Shown in pieces: positions 51,230 to 51,645 of a DNA stretch of 51,645 nucleotides (positions are counted from its first letter, which is position 1; each line of letters starts with the position of its first letter). Source of the DNA: JAVBLG01 sp031553655. GTDB taxonomy: Bacteria; Desulfobacterota; Desulfovibrionia; Desulfovibrionales; Desulfovibrionaceae. The position numbers were made by a program, and so were the translations under genes. The notes below the pieces were generated by a model. It was not told where the DNA came from and made no database searches. It was given only the letters and a program-made list of their open reading frames with translations. The stretch lies in the NCBI GenBank assembly GCA_031553655.1, contig JAVBLG010000041.1, positions 1-51,645 on the forward strand, in the 5' to 3' direction.

Positions 51230-51645
<416 letters not shown>

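Overview
The window looks like chromosome from a strictly anaerobic member of the Desulfovibrionaceae (Desulfovibrio/Bilophila/Mailhella-like), probably a gut-type organism. This is inferred from gene families (selenium-linked purine cluster, Ehr-type membrane complex, STT3/PglB-like oligosaccharyltransferase, purB-pyrE-YkuD order), not from a database match. All identifications come from reading motifs; no search was run.

Layout. 1-170: the 5' part of a tRNA-Thr(CGU) gene cut by the window edge and a broken half-copy beside it, both on the minus strand. 301-438: a tiny lipoprotein. 709-13215: a seven-gene plus-strand operon, ygeY-arcC-ygeW-xdh-ssnA-hydA-ygfK, closed by a strong terminator. 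This is the selenium-metabolism-linked purine/urate-type catabolic cluster: a molybdenum hydroxylase, two amidohydrolases, an FMN/FAD/FeS reductase, a carbamoyltransferase, an ATP-yielding carbamate kinase and the YgeY peptidase-like hydrolase. ygeY is full length only if an in-frame UAG (codon 274) and an in-frame UGA (codon 387) are both read through. 13574-16636: MerR-like regulator, LysE exporter, SprA-type metalloprotease-like protein and a beta-hydroxyacid dehydrogenase. 16670-22580 (minus): fmdB, purB, pyrE, an L,D-transpeptidase with three NTF2-like domains and a membrane coiled-coil protein. 23101-27959 (minus): a 36-aa basic protein, a CHASE-GGDEF cyclase, an STT3-like glycosyltransferase and rsmG.

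28168-29553 is an aromatic-type amino-acid permease. 29667-37500 is an Ehr complex (hydrogenase-4-like subunits B, C, E, F, G and a fused H/I) whose large subunit lacks the NiFe cysteines. Convergent to it, 37484-40726 is a three-gene metal cassette (DUF6110-like, P1B-type ATPase, HMA2 protein) with a Fur-like operator over its promoter. 41023-46726 holds an orphan solute-binding protein and a ytcA-mdtNOP-like efflux operon. 46886-50785 holds a Cys-rich mini protein, a REC-PAS-PAS protein and a chemoreceptor. 50999-51645 is the 3' end of an rRNA operon (terminator, 5S, 23S) on the minus strand.

Two dispersed intergenic families stand out. Family A (partial at 13405, full at 23341 and 36525) is a chain of hairpins with compensatory stem changes around conserved single-stranded segments. 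Family B (22838 and 32778) is a long imperfect palindrome around a conserved core. One full copy of each sits inside the Ehr operon.
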